The notes under the pieces are model-generated. The model saw nothing but the letters and a program-made list of their open reading frames with translations, had not been told where the DNA came from and searched no databases. A DNA stretch of 64,000 bases. It comes from BOG-931 sp963781725 (GTDB lineage: Bacteria; Pseudomonadota; Alphaproteobacteria; Rhizobiales; Xanthobacteraceae). Shown one piece after another: positions 35,214-43,849 of this stretch. Made by a program: the position numbers and the translations under genes. Every line of letters starts with the position of its first letter. Position 1 is the stretch's first letter. The stretch spans positions 2,852,001-2,916,000 of the forward strand of contig CAWAGV010000002.1 in NCBI GenBank assembly GCA_963781725.1, given 5' to 3'.

Positions 35214-36254
35214 ATGGCGCGCGATGTCTATCTGGTCGGCAGCGTTCCGCTGGCGAACGAGAGGGAAGTCTTCGAGACCGTCAGTGCCGCGCTGGGGCCG
35301 CATCTGCTGACGCTGCCGGACGGCGAGACCGGCGAGCGGCTGGACTGGATCACCTGGCTGGAGCCGGTGTTTTCCGGCAATCCGGCGCTGGCGTTGAGCG
35401 ACGAGGTCTTTCAGCTTCATGCCGGCGTTCCCGGCCGGCGGCGCTACGGGCTGAAGCCTGGCGTCCCGCTGGAAGGTCTCAGGTTCGACAACCTGTTTTA
35501 TGCCGATATCGCCCGCCGCTCGTTTGCAACCTTTGCCGAACTGAAGCAGCAGGGCAAGATTCCGGTCAAGGTCAAATTCCAGGTCGATCTGGTCCCGGCG
35601 CATTCGGTGATCTGGCTGTTCGTGCGGGAGAACCTGCAAAGCGGCGTCGATCCGCTCTACAACGATGCGGTGCTGCGCGAGATCGACAAGATCGTCGCGT
35701 CGATTCCTCCGGATCAACTCGCCATTCAGTTCGATATTGCCTCGGCCGTTTTCGCGCGGCTCGAGCGCAATCAGTCCGGACCTTACGGCGCCACCAAGGA
35801 GGAGATGCAGGAGAATTTCTCCGCCATCGTGGTCCGGCTGGCGGAGCGGGTGCCGGAAAACGTCGATCTGCTGTTTCATTTCTGCTACGGCGATGCGGGC
35901 CACCGCCACGTCGTCGAGCCGACCGACATGGGCGATATGGTCGATTACGCCAATCGCCTCGCGGCGCGGCTCAAGCGCTCGATCAGGCAAATCCATATGC
36001 CGGTGCCGCGCGGCCGGAACGACGACGCCTATTTCAAGCCGCTGACGCGCCTGAAGTTCGATCCCCGGACGCGGCTGTGTCTCGGCCTGATCCACTATAC
36101 CGATGGCGTTGCCGGGACGCGCAAGCGCATGGCCACCGCCGGAAAATATGTTCGGGACTTTTCGCTGGCGACGGAATGCGGCTTCGGCCGGCGCGATCCA
36201 TCGACGCTTGCCGAGCTGTTGCGCATCCACGCCGAAGTGGCGGCCGGACCGTAA
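35214..36254 (+). CDS. MetE-core-like protein, paralogue 2 (putative zinc methyl/alkyl transferase)
   Basis: Second member of the tandem pair, also 346 residues, with candidate zinc ligands H222 and C224 (HFCYGD) and C322 (TECGFGR) at identical positions to paralogue 1. The start ATG at 35214 is 5 bp after the stop of paralogue 1; a longer frame from 35130 would overlap it and lacks similarity. The middle parts (residues about 50-190) differ strongly between the two, while the C-terminal barrel strands with IHMPVP, RNDDA and the cysteine loop are conserved, which suggests two substrates or a heterodimer. The gene ends 3 bp from the end of the converging livM-type gene. Confidence 0.8.
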   Translation: MARDVYLVGSVPLANEREVFETVSAALGPHLLTLPDGETGERLDWITWLEPVFSGNPALALSDEVFQLHAGVPGRRRYGLKPGVPLEGLRFDNLFYADIARRSFATFAELKQQGKIPVKVKFQVDLVPAHSVIWLFVRENLQSGVDPLYNDAVLREIDKIVASIPPDQLAIQFDIASAVFARLERNQSGPYGATKEEMQENFSAIVVRLAERVPENVDLLFHFCYGDAGHRHVVEPTDMGDMVDYANRLAARLKRSIRQIHMPVPRGRNDDAYFKPLTRLKFDPRTRLCLGLIHYTDGVAGTRKRMATAGKYVRDFSLATECGFGRRDPSTLAELLRIHAEVAAGP

Positions 36255-36257
36255 GTG

Positions 36258-37238
36258 TTATGCCGTGGTCCGGCGGCGCATGCCGAGCAGGCCGCGCGGA
36301 AAGAACAGCACGACCAGGATGAAAATCACGCCGATGAATGACATCCAGTTCACCGTCATCGACGAGATATAATCCTGCAGCATGACGAACACGGTGGCGC
36401 CGACCAGCGGCCCCCAAAACGTCCGCATGCCGCCGATCACCGTCATCACCACGAAATAACCCGACAGCGAATAGTGCAGGGTCAGCGGATCGGCAAAATT
36501 ATTCAGCAGTGCGTAGAGCGTGCCGGCAAGCGCGGTGAAGAATGTCGAGATCGAGAACGATATCCAGATATGTTTCTCGACCGGAATGCCGAGAAAGCGC
36601 GCGCGCCGCTCATTTTCCCGGATGGCCAGCAGGGTGCGGCCAAACGGCGAGCGCAGCAGCAGCCCCATCAAGGCAACGGCGACGGCGAACACCCCCAGGG
36701 TAAAGAAATAAAACGTCGTTTCGCCTTGCGTGATATCCAGCGTCAGCGGGCCGAAGCCGATCGGTTCGCGATGAAAATCGCGCAGGCCGTCGAAGCCTCC
36801 GGTGAAACCGTTCCAGCTATAGGCGACGTAGTACCAGATCTGGCCGAAAGCGATCGTGCACATCGCAAAATAAACGCCGCGCCGCCGCACGATCAGTGCA
36901 CCGAACAGCGTTCCGGCCAGTCCGCCGAACAGCACGCCGGCGAGCATTGCGAGCGGCGTCGAGTGGACGAGATAGCGCAGCGTCAGGCCCGCGCCATAGG
37001 CGCCAAGACCGAAATAGGCGGCATGGCCAAAGCTCAGCACGCCGGTGAAACCGAGCAGCAAATTAAGCCCCATGGCGGCAAGCCCGAACACCAGCACCTT
37101 GCTGGCCAGCGCGGTATAGCCGCCGAAGAACGGCAGCCAGAACGGCGCGGTGACCAGGAGCGCCCAGATGCCGATCAGTGTGTAAAGGTCCTGGCCTTCC
37201 GGCAGGCGCGCTTTCAGGGTTGCGAGAGGATCGCTCAC
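36258..37238 (-). CDS. LIV-type ABC transporter permease LivM (second importer)
   Basis: Inner-membrane permease of 326 residues with about nine helices. The family core LGLNLLLGFTGVLSFGHAAYFGLGAYG lies near 55-82 and the coupling helix SPFGRTLLAIRENERRARFLGI near 205-225. Its ATG overlaps the livH stop (ATGA). Third and last gene of the minus-strand importer set; no LivG or LivF follows, since the next gene is the converging MetE-like paralogue 2. Confidence 0.93.
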   Translation of the reverse strand: MSDPLATLKARLPEGQDLYTLIGIWALLVTAPFWLPFFGGYTALASKVLVFGLAAMGLNLLLGFTGVLSFGHAAYFGLGAYGAGLTLRYLVHSTPLAMLAGVLFGGLAGTLFGALIVRRRGVYFAMCTIAFGQIWYYVAYSWNGFTGGFDGLRDFHREPIGFGPLTLDITQGETTFYFFTLGVFAVAVALMGLLLRSPFGRTLLAIRENERRARFLGIPVEKHIWISFSISTFFTALAGTLYALLNNFADPLTLHYSLSGYFVVMTVIGGMRTFWGPLVGATVFVMLQDYISSMTVNWMSFIGVIFILVVLFFPRGLLGMRRRTTA

Positions 37239-38104
37239 GAGAACATTCCTTCCTCGCCCATCAGGCCGCGCGGCCGGATCAGCAGCACCAGCATCAGCAT
37301 GCCATAGATCACGGCTTCGCTTGCCGCCGGGTAGAACACGGTGGTGATCGCCGCGGCCATGCCGATCAAGAGGCCGCCGAACAGCGTGCCGATGAGGCTG
37401 CCGACGCCGCCGACGATGATGGCGATGAAGCTTGTCATCAAGAGGTCATCACCCATGTTGGGATTGATGCCGAGCTGTCCGGCCGCCAGCACGCCGCTCA
37501 GGCCGGCAAGAAAGCATCCCAGGGCGAAATTGAAGGTCCGCAGATTGCGAATATTGACGCCCAGCGTCGCCACGGTTTCGAGATCGAACGTGCCGGCGCG
37601 GATACGCAAGCCAACCCGCGAATAGCGCAGGAAGGCAAACAGCCCGACCACGGAGACGATGACGATCGTCACCATGAAGATGCGGTACCAGGTGATGAAG
37701 AACAGGGTAGGGGTCAGCGGCTGCGACAGCATTGCCGGCAGGCCCATCGGCAGGCCGTTCGGTCCCCAGACGTAGCGGCATACGTCCTGGATTACGAAGG
37801 CGAGCCCGAAGGTCAGCAGCAGGCTGTAGACCGGATCGCGATTATAGATGCGGCGGATCATCAGCCGTTCCACCACAACGCCGATCAGCGCAGTCAGCAA
37901 TGGCGAAACCAGCAGCGCACCCCAGTAGCCCAATATCGGCTCGAGCGTGAAAGCGAGATATGCACCAAGCGCGAGGAAGTTGCCGTGGGCGAAGTTGATG
38001 ACGTTCGACAGATTGAGGATGAGCGACAAGCCGAGCGCCATCAGCACGTAGAACGCGCCGATGATCAGCCCGTTGGTGGCGTTGAACAGTATGACCTGCC
38101 ACAT
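37235..38104 (-). CDS. LIV-type ABC transporter permease LivH (second importer)
   Basis: Inner-membrane permease of 289 residues, about eight helices, opening with NATNGLIIGAFYVLMALGLSLI and INFAHGNFLALGAYLAF. The late VGGVGSLIGTLFGGLLIG segment is standard. It lies 36 bp after the substrate-binding protein gene and overlaps livM by 4 bp. Together with LivM it forms the membrane part of a second LIV-type importer. Confidence 0.93.
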   Translation of the reverse strand: MWQVILFNATNGLIIGAFYVLMALGLSLILNLSNVINFAHGNFLALGAYLAFTLEPILGYWGALLVSPLLTALIGVVVERLMIRRIYNRDPVYSLLLTFGLAFVIQDVCRYVWGPNGLPMGLPAMLSQPLTPTLFFITWYRIFMVTIVIVSVVGLFAFLRYSRVGLRIRAGTFDLETVATLGVNIRNLRTFNFALGCFLAGLSGVLAAGQLGINPNMGDDLLMTSFIAIIVGGVGSLIGTLFGGLLIGMAAAITTVFYPAASEAVIYGMLMLVLLIRPRGLMGEEGMFS

Positions 38105-38140
38105 CTGCCGCTCTATGCTCCCCCAGCAGCGAGCTTCAGA

Positions 38141-39391
38141 TCAGGCCGGCTGCTCCATCTTGCATCCGGTATCGGCGACCGATCCGGCGGCCTGCTCTCC
38201 CGGCACCAAAGCCGCTGTCGCGAACACGTCGTCGGGCCCGGCCTTGGGCGAATGAACTTCACCGACGAAGATATTCGGCATCAGTTCATGGTCACCCTTG
38301 CGGAAGCGCACCGGTCCGGGCTGCAGCGCCACGTCCGGCGGCAGCTCCATGTCCTCCAGCGCCGCGGCCATTTTTGGTCCATCGAGTGATTTAGCCTTTT
38401 CGGCGGCAAGCCTGACCGTATACACCGACGCGTAACCGAACCAGTCGCGTGCCGACGGCGTCTTTTTCGTTGCTGCGCGATAGTCGGCGACGAATTTAAC
38501 GGCTTCCGGCACTTTCGGCTGATCCCAATACCATTCCATGGTCCACCAGCCGGTCTGGGCATCGGCCGGGACGGCTTTGATGCTTTCCAGCTCGAACAGC
38601 GCGCCGCCGAGCGCCATTTCCTTTTGCATGCCGAATTGAGTGAATTGCTTCATGCAGTTGATCTGCGTCAGTCCGCCCATGTTGTTGAGCAGCACGTTCG
38701 GCTTGTAGCCCTTGGCCTTGATCAGGGTGGCGGAAAAATCGGTGTTGTTGATCGGCAGGTAGTCGCCGTCGTAAGTGCCGCCGAGCCTGGTGAGCGCCTT
38801 GATGAAGGCGTCCTGCAGGGTGTGGCCATAGGCATAATCGGGCGTGATGAAAAACCACTTCTTGCCGAAGCGCTTGACCAGTTCAGGGGTGACGGCGTTG
38901 GCGTCCATCGACGTGGTGTTGCAGACGCGGAACACGTTCCATTTGCAATTCGTACCGGTAATCGGATCGGTGTGGCCGCCCGGCACGATGTGAAACACTT
39001 TCTTTTCGTTCGTCACTTGCGACATCGCATAGGCGATGCCGGAGTTTACGTCGCCGAAAATCACATTAACGTTGTCCCGGTCAATCAGTTTGCGTGTTTT
39101 CTGCACGCCGGTGCCCACGTCGTTAGCCGAGTCTTCTACGAGAAGCTGTAATGGACGGCCGAGAATACCACCCTTTTTGTTGATCTCGGCCTCGGCATAT
39201 TTGGCTCCGTCGACCTCGCTTTGCGCCAATGCAGAGAGCACGCCGGTCAGCGGATTGACCATGCCGATCTTGACCGGCTCGTCGCCAAGCGCGGAGATGA
39301 CAAACGGCGCGCTGATAGCCTGGCTGGCGCCAAGTGCGACGCCGGCCTTGAGCAGAGTGCGGCGATGAATCGGCTTACGGATTCCAGACAT
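38141..39391 (-). CDS. LIV-type ABC transporter substrate-binding protein (second importer, Tat-type signal)
   Basis: Periplasmic binding protein of 416 residues. The signal has a twin-arginine-like HRRTLLKAG followed by a hydrophobic segment ending near ALGDEP (residue 36). The mature start VKIGMVNPLTGVLSALAQSEVDG and the GGHTDPITGTNC and DYAYGHTLQDA blocks are those of amide/urea/short-chain-amide and aliphatic amidase expression regulator-type binding proteins. Four cysteines in the mature part are noteworthy. First gene of the importer that lacks its own ATPases. Ligand unknown; distinct in sequence from the binding protein at 24262. Confidence 0.92.
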   Translation of the reverse strand: MSGIRKPIHRRTLLKAGVALGASQAISAPFVISALGDEPVKIGMVNPLTGVLSALAQSEVDGAKYAEAEINKKGGILGRPLQLLVEDSANDVGTGVQKTRKLIDRDNVNVIFGDVNSGIAYAMSQVTNEKKVFHIVPGGHTDPITGTNCKWNVFRVCNTTSMDANAVTPELVKRFGKKWFFITPDYAYGHTLQDAFIKALTRLGGTYDGDYLPINNTDFSATLIKAKGYKPNVLLNNMGGLTQINCMKQFTQFGMQKEMALGGALFELESIKAVPADAQTGWWTMEWYWDQPKVPEAVKFVADYRAATKKTPSARDWFGYASVYTVRLAAEKAKSLDGPKMAAALEDMELPPDVALQPGPVRFRKGDHELMPNIFVGEVHSPKAGPDDVFATAALVPGEQAAGSVADTGCKMEQPA

Positions 39392-39807
39392 TGCATTGCT
39401 CCCTCTGACGAAATTTATTTTTTGCCCGGTCCGTATCCCGACGCCCGGTTGTAAACATCTTCTGCCTCGCCTTTAATCCGGTCAAGGCAGGGCCCCGCGG
39501 CGGGTTGTCTGGCGGTTATTTTGTCGGACCCAAATTGCAGCGGCAGGCGCAACCAGCCGTCGCTGTCGCAAGCAGCGCTGCTGGACTGTCAGAAGACCAC
39601 GGTCCACGTCTGCAATATCGTGGGGACGTTCTCTAACGGAAAATGCGGATACCTGTCTTCGGCCACAATTCCAGAGGGGTGCGCTGGGCGATTTCATCCG
39701 CACCCCAAGACGCCCTTAACAACTGCAATACCGGCGGTAATACCTGCCAGCAGTCGGTCGGCGGCTGCAACAACAAATAGCAAATCAGAACAGGACCAGA
39801 GGCTGTC
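39392..39807. other. Intergenic region between second LIV importer and MetE-like gene
   Basis: About 416 bp upstream of the substrate-binding protein gene on the minus strand. It should hold that operon's promoter. No confident gene. A 45-codon plus-strand frame (ATG 39643 to TAA-free end at TAG 39778-39780) ends in a cysteine-spaced tail (CNTGGNTC, GGCNNK); it lacks a good ribosome-binding site and may be chance. A 7-bp hairpin lies at 39800-39819, overlapping the end of the MetE-like gene. Confidence 0.4.
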
Positions 39808-40974
39808 CTAAAACAGCCTTTGGGAGGCGAGTTTCGCGCCATCACGCAGGCTTGCCAGCTTGGCCCAGACGACGTCCTCGGCCACACGACCCCAGCCCGC
39901 GGACGTGTCAAAGCCGCAATCGGTGCCGGCCAGAACACGCGTTGGATCGCCGACCACCGCCGCGACCCGCTCGATGCGATCGGCGACCACCTGCGGATGC
40001 TCGACGAAGTTTGTCAGGCTATCGATGACGCCGGCAATCAGAATCTGATCGTCTTGCAGGGGATATTCCGCAAAGCAGCGGAATTCGTGAGCGTGGCGCG
40101 GGTTGGCGAATGGCAGGAAGAAGCCGCCGACGTTGGCCCGCTGCAAGGCCGGCAGAATGTCCTCCAGCGGTACGTCGCAATCATGCGGCGATTCCGAATT
40201 TCCCCAGCAGACATGGAGCCGCACGCGGTCGCGCGGAATATTGACCAGAGCGCGATTAATGGTGGTGACAACCTGCTCGACGAATTCGACGAAAGCCGAG
40301 ACAGGCTCGTCCTTAAAAGTGATATGGCGTTCGAGCGCGAGGTCGGGCGCGTCGATCTGCAACAGGAAGCCGGCGTTTACGATCGCTTCGTATTCGGTTT
40401 GCAACGCGCCGCCGAGCGCCGCGAGATAGGACGTCATCGTATCGTAATGCTTGTTTTTCACCGCGGCGGCCAGAATTCCCGGCGACGGCGCGTTCATGAA
40501 TGGTTCGATAAACACCCCGGGATTTTCCGCCAGCACCTCGTTGAAGAAAACACATTCGCCCTTGATGGCGCTATCGTCGAGATAGCGCACGTCGGCGATC
40601 GCCGTGGGCAGTCCGCCGAGATTGGAAACCTGCGTGCGGCTCGCATGCTGCTCGATCCACATCCGCCTGAATTCCGGATAGCGGTCTATGTCGGCGCGGG
40701 ACGGCCGCTCCCAACTGCCGCCGAGTCCGGACAGCCGGGATTTCAGATAAAGAAAAAACGAGTCGTGCTGCTGCTCGCCGTTGTTGCCGACATCAATTCC
40801 GGCGTCGTGCTGCTTGCTCACAATCGCGCGAACGGCGTCACGCCCGGCCCGGTCGATCGCTGCGGCGTCGACCGCTTGTCCGGCGGCGCGCAGCGCGTAA
40901 AGGCGTACCAGCTCTCGCGGCCGGGGCAGGCTGCCGGTGTGGGTGGTCAAAATCCGGGACGTGCTGCGCTGCAT
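39808..40974 (-). CDS. Cobalamin-independent methionine synthase II (MetE C-terminal) family protein
   Basis: TIM-barrel protein of 388 residues. It opens with TTHTGSLPRPRELVRL, the characteristic start of MetE-core proteins, and has the zinc-ligand motifs H254-x-C256 (HVCWGN) and C353 (GTDCGF). The family includes the MetE catalytic domain, vitamin B12-free core methionine synthases and the epoxyalkane:coenzyme M transferase (XecA) of Xanthobacter, which has this same length class. Which acceptor is used cannot be told. It lacks the MetE N-terminal domain, so normal folate-tri-glutamate-dependent methionine synthesis is not assured. The TRAP transporter genes lie upstream on the same strand (10 bp from dctM), suggesting one operon. 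Confidence 0.88.
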   Translation of the reverse strand: MQRSTSRILTTHTGSLPRPRELVRLYALRAAGQAVDAAAIDRAGRDAVRAIVSKQHDAGIDVGNNGEQQHDSFFLYLKSRLSGLGGSWERPSRADIDRYPEFRRMWIEQHASRTQVSNLGGLPTAIADVRYLDDSAIKGECVFFNEVLAENPGVFIEPFMNAPSPGILAAAVKNKHYDTMTSYLAALGGALQTEYEAIVNAGFLLQIDAPDLALERHITFKDEPVSAFVEFVEQVVTTINRALVNIPRDRVRLHVCWGNSESPHDCDVPLEDILPALQRANVGGFFLPFANPRHAHEFRCFAEYPLQDDQILIAGVIDSLTNFVEHPQVVADRIERVAAVVGDPTRVLAGTDCGFDTSAGWGRVAEDVVWAKLASLRDGAKLASQRLF

Positions 40975-40984
40975 GATCTGCTCT

Positions 40985-42286
40985 TTATCGCGATGCGTGC
41001 TGCGGCAGCCAAAGCGCGAGCTCGGGCCAAAGGATCACAATCGCCAGCACCACGAACATCGCCAGATGGAATGGGATGGTGCCGAGAACGACTTCGCTCA
41101 GCTTGCCGTCCCATATGCTCTGGATGACGAACAGGTTGATCCCGATCGGCGGTGAGATTTGTCCAAGCTCGACAAACAACACCAGCACGACGCCGAACAG
41201 CAGCGGGTCGATGCCGTAGTTTGGCAGCACCGGAAAGATCAGCGGCACCGTGATCACGATCATCCCGAGGCTCTCGATCAGGCAGCCGAGCACCGTGTAG
41301 AGCACCAGCAGCGCCAGGAAGAATTCCAGCCGGCTCAAGTGCAGGCCGACAATGAACGCCGTCACCTTTTCGCCGACGCCGGCAAAGCTGATGGCGTAGG
41401 AAAACACATAGGCGGTGAAGATGATGAAAAGAATGTTTCCGGAAAACCTGATCGTCGAATACATCGCCTCGACGATGCCGCGCGGCGTGAGCTTGCCGAA
41501 GACAGCACCGACCAGCATCGCGAGCATGCAGCCGATGGTGGCGCCTTCGGTCGTCGTCACCAGGCCGGCATAGATGCCCCCGAGTGTGCCGGCGATCAGT
41601 ATTGCGAAAGGCAGCACGTCGGCCAGGGCGGCCAGGAATTCGGATAGCGAGCGCGGACCGGGCTCCCGCGGCGCGACGCGGGGGAACAGCAGCGCGTGGG
41701 CGCCGATATACGTCATAAAGACCGCCGTCATGAGCAAACCCGGGATGACGCCCGCCATGAACAGTTTCGGCACCGAAGTCTCGGTGAAAGTGCCGTAAAC
41801 GATCATGCCGAAGCTCGGCGGCAGCAGGATGCCGAGCGTGCCGCCGGCCGCCAGCGAGCCGGCGGCCAACCGCCGGTCGTAATTGCGCTGCAGCAGCTGC
41901 GGCAACGCGACGCCGCCGATCGACGCCGCGGTGGCGATGCTGGAGCCGCTTACCGAAGCGAAGATCGCGCAGCCGGCAATGTTGGTTTGAAGCAAGCCGC
42001 CGGGAAGTTTCGCGACCAGCTTGGCGAGGCCGCCATAGATGCAACTCGACAAGCCGCTGACGCGAAGGATTTCCGCCATCAGCATGAACAGCGGCACGCA
42101 CGTCAGCACGAAACTGTTCATGCTGCCCCAGCTGACAAGTCCAAGGCTGTTAAGGCTGGTCAGGCCGCCTTGCAGCAGCAGATAGAAAACGGCCGGCACC
42201 GCGATCGCGAACGGCACGGCCATCCCGCAGGTCAGCAACACCAGAAACAGCGCGAAGGTGGCGACGATCTGGACTTCAGGGCTCAC
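40985..42286 (-). CDS. TRAP transporter large permease subunit (DctM)
   Basis: Polytopic membrane protein of 433 residues, about twelve helices, the ion-coupled large subunit of a TRAP importer. Family marks include FVLTCVPLFMLMAEIL near 52-67, FASVSGSSIATAASIG near 95-110, GTLGILLPPSFGMIVYG near 137-153 and ELGQISPPIGINLFV near 370. The GTG start at 42286 overlaps the stop of dctQ as GTGA, which is why I prefer it over the longer open frame that runs back through dctQ. MetE-like gene follows after 10 bp. Confidence 0.93.
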   Translation of the reverse strand: MSPEVQIVATFALFLVLLTCGMAVPFAIAVPAVFYLLLQGGLTSLNSLGLVSWGSMNSFVLTCVPLFMLMAEILRVSGLSSCIYGGLAKLVAKLPGGLLQTNIAGCAIFASVSGSSIATAASIGGVALPQLLQRNYDRRLAAGSLAAGGTLGILLPPSFGMIVYGTFTETSVPKLFMAGVIPGLLMTAVFMTYIGAHALLFPRVAPREPGPRSLSEFLAALADVLPFAILIAGTLGGIYAGLVTTTEGATIGCMLAMLVGAVFGKLTPRGIVEAMYSTIRFSGNILFIIFTAYVFSYAISFAGVGEKVTAFIVGLHLSRLEFFLALLVLYTVLGCLIESLGMIVITVPLIFPVLPNYGIDPLLFGVVLVLFVELGQISPPIGINLFVIQSIWDGKLSEVVLGTIPFHLAMFVVLAIVILWPELALWLPQHASR

Positions 42287-42828
42287 CGGCGGCTCCCGTG
42301 CCGGGTCGCACGCAGCTTGGCAATGTCGGCGGCGAGCGTGCGAACGATGGAGAAGCACAAGGCGGCGGCGCCGAGCATCATCACGAGTTGCGGGATCCAC
42401 AGCGGAGTACCGAGATAGGTCGGCGCCCGGTTTGCGAAACGGTACGAGGACATGTCGAAACGGACCAATTGCCACAGCAACAGCGCGCCGAAGCTCAACG
42501 ACAGGATATCGAAGATGATGCGGCTGACGGCGCGGCTGCGCGGCGACAGGCGCTGCTGCACCAGTTCGACATGATGAAAGCTGTCGTTGATCTGGCAAAC
42601 CGGCAAGCTGACGAACGTGATCAGGACCAGCATATAGCCGCCGATCTCGTCGGAGATTTCGAACGAAAAATTGAACACCGCGCGCGTCAGGATATCGGTG
42701 CCGATCACGAGCAGCATGGTCACCAGTGCGGCAACGCAGGCGTATTTGCAGAGGCGCTCGACGGCGCTTTCAGGAAGCCGTTGCGCGGCGGGACGGGAAG
42801 GCTCGTGATCCTGCTCGGATTGCGCCAT
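42283..42828 (-). CDS. TRAP transporter small permease subunit (DctQ)
   Basis: Inner-membrane protein of 181 residues with four predicted helices, the small membrane subunit that binds DctM. DILTRAVFNFSFEISDEIGGYMLV near 45-70 is the family motif with the conserved glutamate. The ATG at 42828 is preferred; a TTG two codons earlier would add MA. It lies 16 bp after dctP and overlaps dctM by 4 bp. Confidence 0.9.
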   Translation of the reverse strand: MAQSEQDHEPSRPAAQRLPESAVERLCKYACVAALVTMLLVIGTDILTRAVFNFSFEISDEIGGYMLVLITFVSLPVCQINDSFHHVELVQQRLSPRSRAVSRIIFDILSLSFGALLLWQLVRFDMSSYRFANRAPTYLGTPLWIPQLVMMLGAAALCFSIVRTLAADIAKLRATRHGSRR

Positions 42829-42844
42829 CGCCAATGCCGGAGCC

Positions 42845-43849
42845 TCACCGTCCGAGCGCGGCGCGGACCTTTGCCAGTGCTTCGACCACGTCGGGACCGC
42901 GCGAGGATGCCCATTCGTCCCAATACGGCTTCATGGCATTGATGGCGCGGGCGGTATCATCGGGGGTCGCCTTGGTGAAGGTGTAACCCATTGCGGTCAG
43001 CGTCTGCACCAAATCCGCCTCTTCTTTTTGCATGGTCTCCTGGTCCCAGCGCGCGGAATCCTGCGCGACGGCGCGCACCTTGGCTTGCAGGTCGGGCGAC
43101 AGCTTGTTGAAAGCCTCGGTGTTGGCGATGAAGTAGGAGTTGTTGACGTTGATGATCAGCTGGTAGCCGTATTTCAAAAGGTCCTTCCACAACACGGCGC
43201 CGACCCCGGCGGTGAAAATGCCGTCGACGACGCCGCGGTCGAGGGCGGATGGCACTTCGGGCGCACCCATGGTGATCGAGGTGCCGCCGAAACGGCGCAC
43301 GAATTCGCCCTGTTCCGGTTGCGCCACGCGCATCTTCAACCCTTTTAGGTCGTCAAGCGCTTCGATTTTCTTGCGGCCCCACATGAATTGCAGCGGATAA
43401 GTATAGGCAGCGAGAAGCGTCACGCCTTTCTGGCCGAAGCCTTTCACAAGGTAGGGCTGGAGCGCGGCATTGGCCTTGGTGAAATCGTCGTAGGTCTGGA
43501 CCAGCATCGGCAGCCGCAGGATGCCGGCAACCGGCACATTGCCGGAATTGAAAAGATCGTCACCGATCTGAACGACGTTCTCGCCGACGGCCTGGGTGAT
43601 ATTGCTGACGTTGATTTGCAGCGTGCCGGCGAGATGCAGATGAACATTCAACTGGCCGTCGGTGGCTTTCCCGATTTCTTCGGTAAACCGCTGCGCGCCG
43701 CGCGAGGTCGCGAAATTTGGTGCCGACTGGTGCATGTAGAAATTCCAGTCCTCCGCGTGAGCGGTGCTCCCGGACACGCCGGCAAGCGTCAGCGCCAGCC
43801 AGGCCGTTGCCGCAAGCCAAGACCATTTGCTGCTGATTTGCTCGACCAT
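42845..43849 (-). CDS. TRAP transporter substrate-binding protein (DctP)
   Basis: Periplasmic binding protein of 334 residues. The signal peptide ends near STAHA-EDW (residue 31). The family arginine-containing region KGLKMRVAQPEQGEF near 155-170 holds the conserved arginine that usually binds a carboxylate, followed by VPSALDRGVVDGIF near 190. The ligand is thus probably an organic acid (family knowledge). ATG at 43849 has GGAGGA 5 bp upstream; the frame extends 31 codons farther but without signal-peptide sense. First gene of a dctP-dctQ-dctM-MetE-like train on the minus strand. Confidence 0.93.
   Translation of the reverse strand: MVEQISSKWSWLAATAWLALTLAGVSGSTAHAEDWNFYMHQSAPNFATSRGAQRFTEEIGKATDGQLNVHLHLAGTLQINVSNITQAVGENVVQIGDDLFNSGNVPVAGILRLPMLVQTYDDFTKANAALQPYLVKGFGQKGVTLLAAYTYPLQFMWGRKKIEALDDLKGLKMRVAQPEQGEFVRRFGGTSITMGAPEVPSALDRGVVDGIFTAGVGAVLWKDLLKYGYQLIINVNNSYFIANTEAFNKLSPDLQAKVRAVAQDSARWDQETMQKEEADLVQTLTAMGYTFTKATPDDTARAINAMKPYWDEWASSRGPDVVEALAKVRAALGR

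Noticed and set aside
39521..39811. A 96-codon plus-strand frame in the gap before the MetE-like gene
   Set aside because: No ribosome-binding site, no recognisable domain, and poor composition; kept only as a note on the gap.
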